Position numbers and translations under genes: made by a program. The notes beneath the pieces were generated by a model. It was not told where the DNA came from and did not search any database. It saw nothing but the letters and a program-made list of their open reading frames with translations. This document shows, piece by piece, positions 27,265 to 36,311 of a stretch of DNA of 64,000 nt. The stretch's first letter is position 1. Each line of letters opens with the position of its first letter. The stretch is from Anaerolineales bacterium (lineage in GTDB: Bacteria; Chloroflexota; Anaerolineae; Anaerolineales; UBA11579). Location: contig JAHBVC010000001.1 in the NCBI GenBank assembly GCA_019637755.1, positions 682,001 to 746,000 on the forward strand, written 5' to 3'.

Positions 27265-27270
27265 GGTGTA

Positions 27271-27299
27271 AAAAGAGCCGCCCGTAGGGCGGCTCTTTT
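27271..27299 (-). terminator. Terminator of the glutamate synthase operon
   Basis: AAGAGCCGCCC/GGGCGGCTCTT around a 3-base loop with a T-run on the minus-strand side, about 50 bases beyond the last stop codon. Confidence 0.9.
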
Positions 27300-27350
27300 G
27301 GTTTACACAAAAAGTGAGGGGACGGCCGCATACCATCCCCCTACTGTTGG

Positions 27351-29972
27351 CTAATGCCCGCCACTTGCCGAAGGCGTCTTCGCCTTGGTGACCCAGGCTT
27401 CCTCGGCCTGCAGGGCGCGTACGGAGCCGGGCTGAATCTTACGGTAGACCTCGTGCGGGGCACGGGGCGTGCCGTCCACTTCCAGCAGGCGAGCGAGCGG
27501 GATGCCAAACAGGCGCTCATTCTCCTCGAGATAGGGCAGGATCAGCGCCCAGTCCGCTTCACTGAGCGGCACGAACTCGCCGCCGTTGAGCTGCTCGGCC
27601 ACCACGCGCTGGTGCGGGTCACGCACGTAGATGGCACCGCCGGAGGCCAGCGAGAACAGGTTGCTGCCCGGGTACGGCGTCTCCAGCTCAGCGATTTGGC
27701 CGTCTTCGTCAAATAGGATGCCGTTGAGCACCACGAAGCCGCCGCCGTTGAGCGGGTCACCCGCCATGAACGACTCAGCCAGATAGTCAAGGCAAGTGCC
27801 ATTGATGACGACGCGTGGCTTGCCGACTGCGTTGATGAGCGGGCGGCCAGCGGCGTTACCCAGGATCAAGGCGCTGCCGCCCTTGGCGCCGTACATAAAC
27901 GTTTGGCCAACATCGCCATGCACGACCAGGCGGCCCGCTTTCATGATTTGCGCCAACTGGTCTTGCCCATTGTTGTGCACAGTGATGGTGGCGCCATCCA
28001 GGCCGGAAGCGAGATAGTCGCCCGCCGAACCGTAAGTGTGAATGTGCACATCCTGCGTGTTGGTGCCGATGCCGTTGCCGATGAAGCGCTGGCCGCGCAG
28101 GTGAATGACGATGATGTGGCGGAAGCCAGCTTCGACGATGCGCTGCACTTCACGGCCCACCGAGTCTTCGCCTTGCGGCGGGTAGCCTTGCGCGTCGAGG
28201 ATGAGCGTTTGCGTCAGGCTGGCGGCTTTGGGCAGGCTGGCCCCATAGACATGATAGACAAAGCCTGCACTGGGTGCGGCTTTGATGGCTGCCATCACGC
28301 GCTCCAGGCTGGCGTCCACTAGCGAGACCAGGCTGCTACGGCGCAAGCTGCCGGTGGGATAGCGACGGTCCATGAGCAGCGAGAGCAACTCGATGGCACG
28401 GGCGCGGCCAGCATCGTCGCTGGCGCTAGCCTCGATGCCGGCCAGGAAGTCTTGTGCCTGCTGGTAGCTCCAGCCCGGCAGCTGGCTCAGCGCCCAGGCG
28501 TACTGCGTCATAGCGTCACCTTGCGGTACCGCCATGGCGCGGGGCGTGTACGCGGCGCGGTCGTAAGCCGTGCGGCTGGTGGGCTGCTTCACGGGCTGGC
28601 CAAATTTGTTGGTGAGCACCAGTTTGGGCTTGGTCTTATAGTCGTCATGCACGCTGAACAAGAACGCGCCGCCATCGGTGTGGCTGCCGCCGCGGGCGTT
28701 CCAGTAACGGTCCGCACGTGACCAGAAGCGCGAGTCCTCAGCGGCCAGGCTAATCATGGCGGCGTCAATACCCTGCTTCTCGGAGGCGGCCATCGCAATC
28801 GAGACGGTTTCGCCGTCTACCGTACTCTCCTGCCAGGCGAAGACTTGCGGGCGCAGCATGCTGGTATCGGTGATGCCGGTGAGGCGGTAGACGGCCTCGC
28901 CCTGCGTGCCTTCATCAGACTGAGCGATGAGGAAGAACCACGGCCCATCTGGCGAGGAGTGGATGTGGCTGCTCTGCAGCATGGAGTAGATGCGCTGCTT
29001 GTCTGCCGGCAGCAAGGTGTAGTCACGCTCGGTAGTGGGAGCCAGCGCCTCGATGACGTACTCCAGCGGATAGTTGTAGGTGCGATACAGCAGGTCAAAG
29101 ACCTGCACCGCTACCTCGGTATCCGTGAGATACAGCGGGTAGATGTTGCGCTGCGCCAAATACTCGCTGATGGAGGCATGGTTGGCAAAATCGCCATTGT
29201 GTACCAGGGCCTCGTTCATGCCGATGAAGGGATGGGCGCCACCCGGGTGCCACACGCGGCCCTTGGTGGGATAGCGATGATGCCCAATCCAGACATGGGC
29301 GTGCATGTCTTCCAGTTGGTAGTAGCGAATGACATCATCGCCATAGCCCACCATCTTGAGCACGAGCAGGTTCTTGGCATGCGAGAGCACAAAGGCGCGC
29401 TTCTCACCCAGTGAGGCGTAGTAGGTAGTGTTGATTTTGAAGCTGTTTTGGTAGACGTACTCATCTTCGACGGCACGCTCGGGCAGATTCATGAAATCAT
29501 GTTCGGCGCGGAAGGCGGCCAGCGCGGCGGCTTTGGGGCGCACGAAGTACTGCACCACATCCGGCGGGCGCACATCCAGGCCGGCAATCTGGGTGTAGTC
29601 CGCCATCTGCGGCTGTTCGCGCGTGTGGTCAATCTCAAACATGGGGTGGATGTATTGCGCTTCCACCTCGGCGCGCGCCGCCGGGTCCATGTAAGCCATG
29701 GCCAGCAAGTAGTCATTGTGCAGCACGTCTGGGCTGACACCGAATTCAGCTGCGTCCAGGCCAACGGCCGCAATGCCGCCGCCCTTGCCGTTGCCGCGGT
29801 TGCTCATCTGCGCCAAGGCGGCCAGCATGTGGCGGGCGGCGATGCGCTCGCTACTGGCCATGCCGATGACGCCGCAGCCACCCTCGGCGGCTTCGTCGCG
29901 GTTGAATTGGGTCAGGTCCGTGCGCGGCAGTTTGCCGCGGCTGGTGAGCATGCGAGTTAGTTCGTTTTTCAT
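27351..29972 (-). CDS. Glutamate synthase: class II glutaminase plus GXGXG domain subunit
   Basis: An 873-residue subunit that should release ammonia from glutamine and channel it to the FMN subunits. The nucleophile Cys33 is in GGCGVIGMASSE, so a 32-residue propeptide would have to be removed, as in classical GltB. Further glutaminase elements are WIGHHRYPTKGRVWHPGGAHPF and LVHNGDFANH. The C-terminal part is the right-handed beta-helix GXGXG domain (DGATITVHNNGQDQ, VHGDVGQTFMYGAKGG). The central FMN domain of a normal GltB is missing here and is supplied by the two genes upstream. AGGAG precedes the ATG. Confidence 0.92.
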   Translation of the reverse strand: MKNELTRMLTSRGKLPRTDLTQFNRDEAAEGGCGVIGMASSERIAARHMLAALAQMSNRGNGKGGGIAAVGLDAAEFGVSPDVLHNDYLLAMAYMDPAARAEVEAQYIHPMFEIDHTREQPQMADYTQIAGLDVRPPDVVQYFVRPKAAALAAFRAEHDFMNLPERAVEDEYVYQNSFKINTTYYASLGEKRAFVLSHAKNLLVLKMVGYGDDVIRYYQLEDMHAHVWIGHHRYPTKGRVWHPGGAHPFIGMNEALVHNGDFANHASISEYLAQRNIYPLYLTDTEVAVQVFDLLYRTYNYPLEYVIEALAPTTERDYTLLPADKQRIYSMLQSSHIHSSPDGPWFFLIAQSDEGTQGEAVYRLTGITDTSMLRPQVFAWQESTVDGETVSIAMAASEKQGIDAAMISLAAEDSRFWSRADRYWNARGGSHTDGGAFLFSVHDDYKTKPKLVLTNKFGQPVKQPTSRTAYDRAAYTPRAMAVPQGDAMTQYAWALSQLPGWSYQQAQDFLAGIEASASDDAGRARAIELLSLLMDRRYPTGSLRRSSLVSLVDASLERVMAAIKAAPSAGFVYHVYGASLPKAASLTQTLILDAQGYPPQGEDSVGREVQRIVEAGFRHIIVIHLRGQRFIGNGIGTNTQDVHIHTYGSAGDYLASGLDGATITVHNNGQDQLAQIMKAGRLVVHGDVGQTFMYGAKGGSALILGNAAGRPLINAVGKPRVVINGTCLDYLAESFMAGDPLNGGGFVVLNGILFDEDGQIAELETPYPGSNLFSLASGGAIYVRDPHQRVVAEQLNGGEFVPLSEADWALILPYLEENERLFGIPLARLLEVDGTPRAPHEVYRKIQPGSVRALQAEEAWVTKAKTPSASGGH

Positions 29973-29981
29973 CTCAGTCTC

Positions 29982-31283
29982 CTAGCCCACATACTTCAGC
30001 AGATCACGGCGGCCGCGCAGCTCACGAATGCTGCGCAAACCCAGCTTGCGCAACAAATCACGCAATTGGATGGCGTAGGCGTTGTACATGTTGATGATGC
30101 GCTGCTGGCCCCAGTCAGCGGGCATAAGTTGCTGCAGCAACGGGTCGGTAGTGGTCAGGCCGAAGGGGCAACCGCGGCCGCGCTCGCAGTTGCTGCAGCG
30201 CGTGCAACCGATGGCGATGAGTTCGGCGGTGCCCATCACGCAGCCATCCGCGCCGAGGGCAATGGCCTTGGCGACATCATAGGCAGTGCGCACACCGCCG
30301 CTGGCCATCAGGGTCACTTCTTCACGCACGTTCTCGCTCACCAGGTACTTGTGCACCTTGGGGATGGCGAACTCGATCGGCATGGCGATGTTCTTCTTGG
30401 CAATTTCAGGGGCGGCACCCGTACCGCCGTACGAGCCATCCAGATGCACAATGTGCGCTCCGGCAAAGTATGAGCCCACCGCCACCATGTCCACATCCGT
30501 AGGCGTGGACACTTTGACCGAGACCAGCGCACGCGGGTTGGTGGTGCGGATCCAATCCACATGCTTGCGGTGGTCTTCCACCGAATACACCGAGTGGAAG
30601 GGGAACGGCGAGAACAGGCTGACCCAGGGCACGCTCTCACGCATGGCGGCGACGGCGCTGGTGGCCTTGTCACCCAGCAAGTGGCCGCCCAGGCCGGGTT
30701 TGGCACCCTGGGCGTACTTGAACTCCACAATCGGCGCGTACTGGATGGTCTCCTCGCGCACGCCAAACATGCCCGTGGCTACCTGGGTGATGATGTGGTC
30801 TTTGTAGGGCACCAGCGATGGCGGGTAACCACCCTCCCCCGTGCTGGTGAAGGTGCCCAAATGTTGGGCGGCGCGAGCACGGGCTTGCATGACATGCTCG
30901 CTGATCGAGCCGTAGGACATGCCGCCGCCATACATGGGAATGTTGATCTTGAGTTGGGCGCCGTCATCGCGGCGGTTGAGCGGCAACGAGAGGTCAATCT
31001 CGGTGTCCTCAGACAGCCATTGGTCTTGGTTGGGAATGTTGAAATCAAGCACATCAAAACCGCCGCCGGAGGCGCCGATTTTGTACTCCAGGCCGTTGTC
31101 CGGCACCTGACCCGTTTCGGCCATCAGCCAGGTAGCGAGGATGAGGTCTTGCGTCCAGCGGCTGTCGCCCAGGGCGGGCGGCGCCTCTTCGGCGCGCGGC
31201 CAGTGGGCGAAGCCGTTGTGCAGATTGCTAATGTGCTTCTCGACGATGAGTTGTTCGTCGGTCTTGTTGGCGATGCTAGCCAT
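29982..31283 (-). CDS. Glutamate synthase FMN-binding subunit with Fe-S cysteines
   Basis: A 433-residue TIM-barrel subunit equivalent to the central/FMN part of GltB. It contains VSVKVSTPTDVDMVAVGSYF, HLDGSYGGTGAAP (2-oxoglutarate/FMN loop), LMASGGVRTAYDVAKAIALGAD (phosphate-binding) and the [3Fe-4S] cluster set CTRCSNCERGRGCPFG. Together with the glutaminase subunit it should form glutamate from 2-oxoglutarate and ammonia. GGAGG supports the start at 31283, which overlaps the end of the upstream gene by 8 bases. Confidence 0.92.
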   Translation of the reverse strand: MASIANKTDEQLIVEKHISNLHNGFAHWPRAEEAPPALGDSRWTQDLILATWLMAETGQVPDNGLEYKIGASGGGFDVLDFNIPNQDQWLSEDTEIDLSLPLNRRDDGAQLKINIPMYGGGMSYGSISEHVMQARARAAQHLGTFTSTGEGGYPPSLVPYKDHIITQVATGMFGVREETIQYAPIVEFKYAQGAKPGLGGHLLGDKATSAVAAMRESVPWVSLFSPFPFHSVYSVEDHRKHVDWIRTTNPRALVSVKVSTPTDVDMVAVGSYFAGAHIVHLDGSYGGTGAAPEIAKKNIAMPIEFAIPKVHKYLVSENVREEVTLMASGGVRTAYDVAKAIALGADGCVMGTAELIAIGCTRCSNCERGRGCPFGLTTTDPLLQQLMPADWGQQRIINMYNAYAIQLRDLLRKLGLRSIRELRGRRDLLKYVG

Positions 31284-32700
31284 TCTTGGCCTCCGTGTAG
31301 CCCAGCAGGCCGGCAAAGGCATCTGCTTCCAAAGTCTTCATGAACATGGCGCGGCCCATCTCGCCGCGCAGGCGGCGCACTTCACGCAGCCCCATCGCGC
31401 CGAGGATTTCAAGCAGCTGATCGCGCCACGAGGCGCACAGGTTCTTGAGGCGTTGCACGCCCCAGGTTGCATTGAGGTTACCGGGCAGGCGGAAGCTGCT
31501 GGCGCCGCGGGCGCTGCACTCGCCACCGAAGCGGGCTTGCAAGGCCACGAGCAGTGGCGTATCCACGGCTACCGCGTCCAGCCCGCAAATCATCGCCTTG
31601 GGCAGGTGCTCAGCGGCAATCATGCCGCCGCTGGCTAACAGGGTCACTTCTTCACGGATGCCTGCGTCTACAAAGGCTTTGTGCGCCTCACGGATCAGGT
31701 CAAGCACAAAGGATCCATCCGCGCTGCGGCCGTGGAAATCGGCCAGCAGGTGGAAAACTTTGATGCCGCGTTGGGCATAGCTAACCAGCGCACCCGTCTC
31801 TTCAAAGCCGGTGCGCAGCGCCACGATGGCATCAGGGAAAGTGGCGGTGATGGCGCTGTACAACGCCTCGTCCCAACCTTGCATCTCCACCATGCGCGGC
31901 GTAAAGCCGAGCTGGCTGAGGCGGCGGGCGTGCTCAGGGCGCAGCACAGGCACCACTGCTGCGCCGTATGCGGCCAGACCCACAGCGTAATCGAAGGGCA
32001 GCACGGCCAGCGTGTCGAGCTCGGCGGCGGCACGCGCGTACATCTGGGCTACGCCTGCGGCCAGCTCATTCTGTGGGCCATCCAGCACGATGGGCAACTG
32101 GATCGAGAGGGTGTGCGGCGTGTTGCCAATGGGCTGGCCAGCGGCGTCAAATTGCAGGAAGTTGGGGGTGTAGCCAATATCCACCACGGTGGAGATGGTC
32201 TCACGGCCGTGGATGCCGTCACGCGTGGGGCGCACGATCTCAGACATGTCGGTCCACATGCCATCCCAGCCCTCGCCGCCAAACTTGCCGCGGTAGCCGG
32301 CGCCGCGCACCGGCACCAGGCCGCTGGAAGCCTCGTAGGCGATTTGGTCTACATAGTTGAACGTGAAGTAGGAGTCGCCCAGGCTGCGGCGCTCAGGGTT
32401 GTGCTCAATGCGCACGAACTCGGGAAACTCGGTGGTGCAGCGCAGGCAGCCTACGCAGTGCTCCTCGCGCGGCATGAAGCCGCCCACCGGGCCGGAGAAG
32501 ACGCCATACATGCACGGGCGGCTGAGGATGACATCCTTGCGCGGGCCGTAGTGCAGTACTTCAGAAATCAGGAGCTTGGCCAGGCCGGCACGGCGCACCT
32601 TGACCTTGAAGCGGCTGGGCCACTTCTCAATGTCCGGCGCCGGCTGCGTGGGAATGTGATAGCGATGATAGGTAGCGGCTGTGTCTCGGTGTTCAGGCAT
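31276..32700 (-). CDS. Second glutamate-synthase-type FMN-binding protein
   Basis: A 474-residue relative of the preceding subunit. The N-terminal 100 residues carry the short cysteine cluster EEHCVGCLRCTTEFPEF. The barrel follows with TVVDIGYTPNF and LLASGGMIAAEHLPKAMICGLDAVAVD, and a C-terminal domain similar to its partner's end (LRRLRGEMGRAMF). The CTRC-type cluster is replaced by FGGECSARGASSF, with one Cys, so it may have lost one cofactor and act as a regulatory or electron-entry subunit. AAAGG precedes the ATG at 32700. Upstream ATGs in the same frame run through the leader terminator and are not favoured. Confidence 0.85.
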   Translation of the reverse strand: MPEHRDTAATYHRYHIPTQPAPDIEKWPSRFKVKVRRAGLAKLLISEVLHYGPRKDVILSRPCMYGVFSGPVGGFMPREEHCVGCLRCTTEFPEFVRIEHNPERRSLGDSYFTFNYVDQIAYEASSGLVPVRGAGYRGKFGGEGWDGMWTDMSEIVRPTRDGIHGRETISTVVDIGYTPNFLQFDAAGQPIGNTPHTLSIQLPIVLDGPQNELAAGVAQMYARAAAELDTLAVLPFDYAVGLAAYGAAVVPVLRPEHARRLSQLGFTPRMVEMQGWDEALYSAITATFPDAIVALRTGFEETGALVSYAQRGIKVFHLLADFHGRSADGSFVLDLIREAHKAFVDAGIREEVTLLASGGMIAAEHLPKAMICGLDAVAVDTPLLVALQARFGGECSARGASSFRLPGNLNATWGVQRLKNLCASWRDQLLEILGAMGLREVRRLRGEMGRAMFMKTLEADAFAGLLGYTEAKNG

Positions 32701-32720
32701 AGCAAAGAACCTTTCTGCCC

Positions 32721-32749
32721 AAATAAAAATGGGCACGCAGGGCGTGCCC
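32721..32749 (-). terminator. Leader terminator (attenuator) of the glutamate synthase operon
   Basis: On the minus strand GGGCACGC/GCGTGCCC with a 3-base loop is followed by ATTTTTATTT. It lies only 21 bases before the first start codon, so read-through must be regulated or partial. Confidence 0.85.
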
Positions 32750-32759
32750 ATTAAATCCA

Positions 32760-33140
32760 TCGAGGTCACACCCTTCCATAGGGAAACTACGCAACACACC
32801 CGCGCGGGCGGGTTGCACCAGTGCGCCGCGCTCTGTGCCACCTGTCACCAGGCAGTTTTCTTGCGTCGCTTGTGTTGGAAGGGAGAAACGAAGCCCGTGG
32901 TAGGGCTTCAGAGGCATCCGCTGATTTGTGCCGTTGTGCTTGGCGAAGCCAAGTCACAACAACATCGCTCGATGTTCGCTGGCACGGCTGCCAGCTTAGC
33001 TCCGGACTTTCACCGGTGGCATTGTTTGCACAACACCAGCGCCTTTCGGGCGCAAGAACCTCCACCTCGTAGCCTTAAACGCTCCAGGGGGACGTAGTCA
33101 CCCGCAGAGCGTAAGGCCCAGCCGCTTGTTCTCTCTATTC
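32760..33140 (-). ncRNA. Long structured leader RNA of unknown class upstream of glutamate synthase
   Basis: The minus strand of this gap carries a chain of strong hairpins: GCCTTA-CGCTC with GAGCG-TAAGGC (33117-33072), GCGCC closed by a GAAA tetraloop (33053-33039), CCGG-N7-CCGG (33016-33002), GCTGGCA/TGCCAGC (32995-32978), CGATGTT-type 7-bp stem (32976-32961), a GTTGTG+CTTGGC two-part stem (32960-32933), AAGCCC/GGGCTT (32908-32891) and a GCAAC/GTTGC stem (32815-32791), then the terminator. The core CCGGTGAAAGTCCGGAGCT resembles the cobalamin-riboswitch element, but CCCGCAACTG and the other B12 boxes are not evident. No protein-coding frame fits. Confidence 0.65.
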
Positions 33141-33188
33141 AGTTGTTAACAGGCAAGACTATACCCGTGGGCGGGAAAGGTTGTCAAG

Positions 33189-34577
33189 TCAGTGGGCGGC
33201 CGGCGCCGGAGCAGGCGGCACGGCGCCCTTCTCCACCGCTGCCTGCAGCGCCTGGAAGGCGCGCGGATCGATGCCGGTGCCCACTTGGCCGCGCAGCAGC
33301 GCCAGCGCCTCTTGCGGGGTGAGCGGCTGGCGATAGGGGCGCGCCGCGGTGAGCGCTTCGTACTGGTCCGCCACGGCCAGCAGGCGTGCGCCGGCCGAGA
33401 CTTCGCCGCCGGGCAGGCCGCGGTGGTAGCCGCGGCCATCCAGGCGCTCATGATGGGCACTGGCTACCGCGGCCAGCTCGCTGAAGCCACGCACGCGTTG
33501 CAGAATGCGATAGGTGTATTCGGTGTGCGAGCGCATCTGCGCCCACTCGGCATCGTTGAGCTGCTCGGGCTTATCCAAGATCGTATTGGAGACGGCCAGC
33601 TTGCCAATATCATGCAGCAGAGCCGCCCGCGAGAGGTCACGGCGTTCTTCCGGCGGCAGATTGAGTTCCGCCGCCATCAGGCGCACGATCTCGGCCACGC
33701 GCGCCGAGTGGCGGCTGGTATAGGGCGACTTGGCGTCGATCACGCGCGCAAACGCCTCGGCGATCTGATCCAACTTGTCCTGATCGGCATGCAGAATGCG
33801 ATCGGTGGGTTCGTAGGCACCGATATCGGTGATCAGCTCTTTGGAGGCGAGCTTCTGCCAAAACGTATCGTCATAAGCGAAGGTGTCAAAGAACAGATCC
33901 ACCAGCGAGGGGTCAAACCAGCTACCGCGGCGTTTGCGCGCCACGCGGCGCGCCTCTTCAGGCCCATAGGCACTGTAGAAGATCTCCACCGTTTGGGCAA
34001 AGCCGAGCACCCGGCCAAGCAGTGAGATCTGCTGGCCCTTCTTGCCCAGCGGGTTGCCCTTGCCGTTCCACAGCTCGTCAAGATCCAGGATCGCCTGGGC
34101 GGTATCTTCGGGGAAGCCGAGTTGGCGGGCGATCTCAGCGCCGCGCTCACAGCGCGTGCGGATCAGGCCGCTGGAGAGCGTGGTGGCTTGCAGGCTGAGC
34201 CCCAGCAGGCGGCGCAGGCGCTGGAAGAACGGCTCGCCGCGCCCGGCGCTGCGCAACAGGTACAGGCCGCTTTGCAGCAGGCTGGAAGAGTCGATGCGTT
34301 TGAGTTCCAGTTTGGTGGTGCGATCATCCGCCCCGAAGAGCTGCGTAACTGTGGCGGCGTTGCTGGAGCAGCCCAGATCGCTGAGCAGCAGCGCGTAGAA
34401 CAGGGCGGAGCGCTGGGCAGAGGAGAGGCGCATATGGTCCGCCAGGGCCATGCCGATCATACAGTTGCGTATCGCATGGCCTTCGGGCTGGTCCTCGGTG
34501 AGGTCCAGCGCATAGGTAAGGGCAGAAAGCACTTCCGACAGGCGAATATCTACGGTGTTTTGTTTAGCGTCGGCCAT
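33189..34577 (-). CDS. HD-GYP domain protein, probable cyclic-di-GMP phosphodiesterase
   Basis: A 462-residue soluble protein with two HD-GYP-like halves. The first (about 20-180) is degenerate: EGHAIRN and LLSDLG remain, and the GYP loop has decayed to DELWNGKGNPLG. The second (about 285-450) is well preserved: HSARVAEIVRL, HDIGK (322-326), HTEYTYRIL and HHERLDGRGYHRG (375-387), where the signature Pro is His. DQYEALTAARPYR follows. Metal-binding residues are intact, so hydrolysis of c-di-GMP is plausible, with the N half as a sensor or dimer domain. No GGDEF partner is nearby. Confidence 0.85.
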   Translation of the reverse strand: MADAKQNTVDIRLSEVLSALTYALDLTEDQPEGHAIRNCMIGMALADHMRLSSAQRSALFYALLLSDLGCSSNAATVTQLFGADDRTTKLELKRIDSSSLLQSGLYLLRSAGRGEPFFQRLRRLLGLSLQATTLSSGLIRTRCERGAEIARQLGFPEDTAQAILDLDELWNGKGNPLGKKGQQISLLGRVLGFAQTVEIFYSAYGPEEARRVARKRRGSWFDPSLVDLFFDTFAYDDTFWQKLASKELITDIGAYEPTDRILHADQDKLDQIAEAFARVIDAKSPYTSRHSARVAEIVRLMAAELNLPPEERRDLSRAALLHDIGKLAVSNTILDKPEQLNDAEWAQMRSHTEYTYRILQRVRGFSELAAVASAHHERLDGRGYHRGLPGGEVSAGARLLAVADQYEALTAARPYRQPLTPQEALALLRGQVGTGIDPRAFQALQAAVEKGAVPPAPAPAAH

Positions 34578-34726
34578 ATTGATTCAAACGATGCAAAGTA
34601 CTCGGATAGTACTCCAATTTTACGGCTGGGTAAGCCATGCTATGTGTCGTTCGCCGAAGGCACCACGCCCGTGCCTGGGATTGAGCTGCTGGGCAGTTAT
34701 GCGTTCGTTTTGGATGCGGTGCTGCC

Positions 34727-36298
34727 TTAACGTTTGAAGGCGCTGCGCAGGCGCTGCAGCAGGCGGCCAGACAGCCAGGTCAGCTCGGGCACGCGCAGCA
34801 GCCAGGCAGTGAGCGCATAGCCCGCCGCCCCCACCACGATGCCGCCCAAGGCCTGTAGCCACACCGGCTGCAGGTTAGCCGCGCCCAGCCAGGCCCACAG
34901 CGCACCGAGCATGATCAGGCTGGAAAGTAGCGATTGGCCCAGGCCGCGCAGCAGGCGCCCCGCTTCCAGCCCGCGCAGGCGGCTGCGCAGCAGCCACAGC
35001 AGCACCAGCATCTCGATAGCAGTGGCGATGGAGTTGGCCAGCGCCAGGCCGCCGTGCGGCATCCAGCCGGTGCGGGCAAACGCGCCGGGCAGCAGCAAGC
35101 TGAACACCACGTTGAGGCCCATGGCGCCCATGCCCACCAGCACCGGGGTGCGCGTATCTTGCAGGGCGTAAAACGCACGCGAGGCAATCTCCACCATGCA
35201 GTGGCCCACCAAACCCGCCGCGTACCACAGCAGCGCCCAGGCCACCAACTGCGTATCGTGGGAGCCAAAGGCGCCGCGCTGGAACAGCAGCGCCACGACC
35301 GGCACACGCAGCACGATGAGGCCAATGCTGGCCGGCAGAGCCAGAAAGAGCATGCTGCGCAGGGCGCTGGCCAGGGCACTCCGCAGCCCGGCCATATCGC
35401 CGCGCGCATACTGGGCCGAGAAGGTGGGCAAGGCGGCGATGGCGATCGCCTGGCCAATGGCTTGCTGCGGCATCAGCATCACCGAGAAAGCCACGGTGAT
35501 CGCCGCCAGGCTGCCGGCAGCCATCCCCGAGGCCATGATCGTATTCACCAGGAAATTGAGCTGCACCACCGCCACGCCGAGCAGGCGCGGCGCCATCAGG
35601 CGGCCCACCTGGCGCACCTGCGCCAAGTGCAGCCCCAGTTGGGGGGAGTAGCTCGGTTTGAGGCGCAGCAAGGCCGGCAGCTGCACGCCCAGGTGCAGCA
35701 GCGCGCCGAGCACCGCACCCCAGGCCAGGCCGTGAATGCCCAGGCGCGGCACGAAAGCAAAAATGCTGACGATAATGCCCAGCCACAGCATGCTGGGGGC
35801 GATGGTGGGTAGGAAGAAGCTTTGATGGGCGTTGAGCACCCCCATCAACAAGCCACTCAGGCCGAAGATCACCGGGGTAAGCAGCTGGATGCGCAAAAGC
35901 TGGACGGTGAGCGCTTGCTGGGCCGGGTCAAAACTGGGCACCAACACCTGGCTGACCAGTTGAGGGGCGAACAGCCAGGCCAACAGCGAGAGGGCTACCA
36001 TCACCAGCAAGAGCAGGTTGGCAATTGCCGAGGCCAGTTGCCAGGCTTCGGCTTGCTTTTTATTCTCGAGCAAGCCGGTGAAGGTAGGGATGAAAGCCGA
36101 AGCCAGCGCCCCGCCGGCAACGAGGTTGAACAAGATCTCGGGCAGGCGCGAGGCGGCGTAAAAAGCATCCAGGGCGGCATCGGTGCCAAAGGCGCGGGTG
36201 ATAAGCACCTGGCGCAGCAAGCCCATCAGGCTATTGAGCACAAACGCCGCCATGACGCTGGCGGCGCCGCGAGCGATCTGGCGCGTGGCGTTGGACAT
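34727..36298 (-). CDS. murJ: MurJ-like lipid II flippase
   Basis: A 523-residue polytopic membrane protein of the MviN/MurJ family (about 14 hydrophobic segments) that moves lipid II across the membrane for peptidoglycan synthesis. Family elements: GLLRQVLITRAFGTDAALDAFYAASRLPEILFNLVAGGALASAFIP at the N terminus (seen in successive blocks), and LFQRGAFGSHDT in the second half. The ATG at 36298 is preferred: TATAAT ends 7 bases upstream and the earlier frame has no membrane-protein character. Confidence 0.92.
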   Translation of the reverse strand: MSNATRQIARGAASVMAAFVLNSLMGLLRQVLITRAFGTDAALDAFYAASRLPEILFNLVAGGALASAFIPTFTGLLENKKQAEAWQLASAIANLLLLVMVALSLLAWLFAPQLVSQVLVPSFDPAQQALTVQLLRIQLLTPVIFGLSGLLMGVLNAHQSFFLPTIAPSMLWLGIIVSIFAFVPRLGIHGLAWGAVLGALLHLGVQLPALLRLKPSYSPQLGLHLAQVRQVGRLMAPRLLGVAVVQLNFLVNTIMASGMAAGSLAAITVAFSVMLMPQQAIGQAIAIAALPTFSAQYARGDMAGLRSALASALRSMLFLALPASIGLIVLRVPVVALLFQRGAFGSHDTQLVAWALLWYAAGLVGHCMVEIASRAFYALQDTRTPVLVGMGAMGLNVVFSLLLPGAFARTGWMPHGGLALANSIATAIEMLVLLWLLRSRLRGLEAGRLLRGLGQSLLSSLIMLGALWAWLGAANLQPVWLQALGGIVVGAAGYALTAWLLRVPELTWLSGRLLQRLRSAFKR

Positions 36299-36305
36299 GG
36301 GCAGG

Positions 36306-36311
36306 ATTATA
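36306..36311 (-). promoter_or_regulatory. -10 element TATAAT, leaderless murJ
   Basis: TATAAT on the minus strand ends 7 bases before the murJ ATG. Confidence 0.65.

Noticed and set aside
32700-32841. Longer N terminus for the first glutamate synthase gene, starting before the leader terminator
   Set aside because: The extra codons are formed by the terminator hairpin itself. The ATG at 32700 has its own ribosome site and gives a normal N terminus.
32760-33140. RNase P RNA, tmRNA or group II intron in the glutamate synthase leader
   Set aside because: GAAAGTCCGG suggested RNase P, but the flanking conserved regions and the 3' strand of P4 are absent. There is no tRNA-like end for tmRNA, and no intron-encoded protein or domain V was recognised.
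32760-33140. Confident cobalamin riboswitch assignment
   Set aside because: Only one element fits. The CCCGCAACTG element and a convincing B12 box are not evident, and the downstream genes are not B12-related.
34554-34730. Plus-strand peptide ending TTPVPGIELLGSYAFVLDA, suggestive of a retropepsin-like end
   Set aside because: Too short, overlaps the HD-GYP start on the other strand, and no start codon or catalytic motif is visible.
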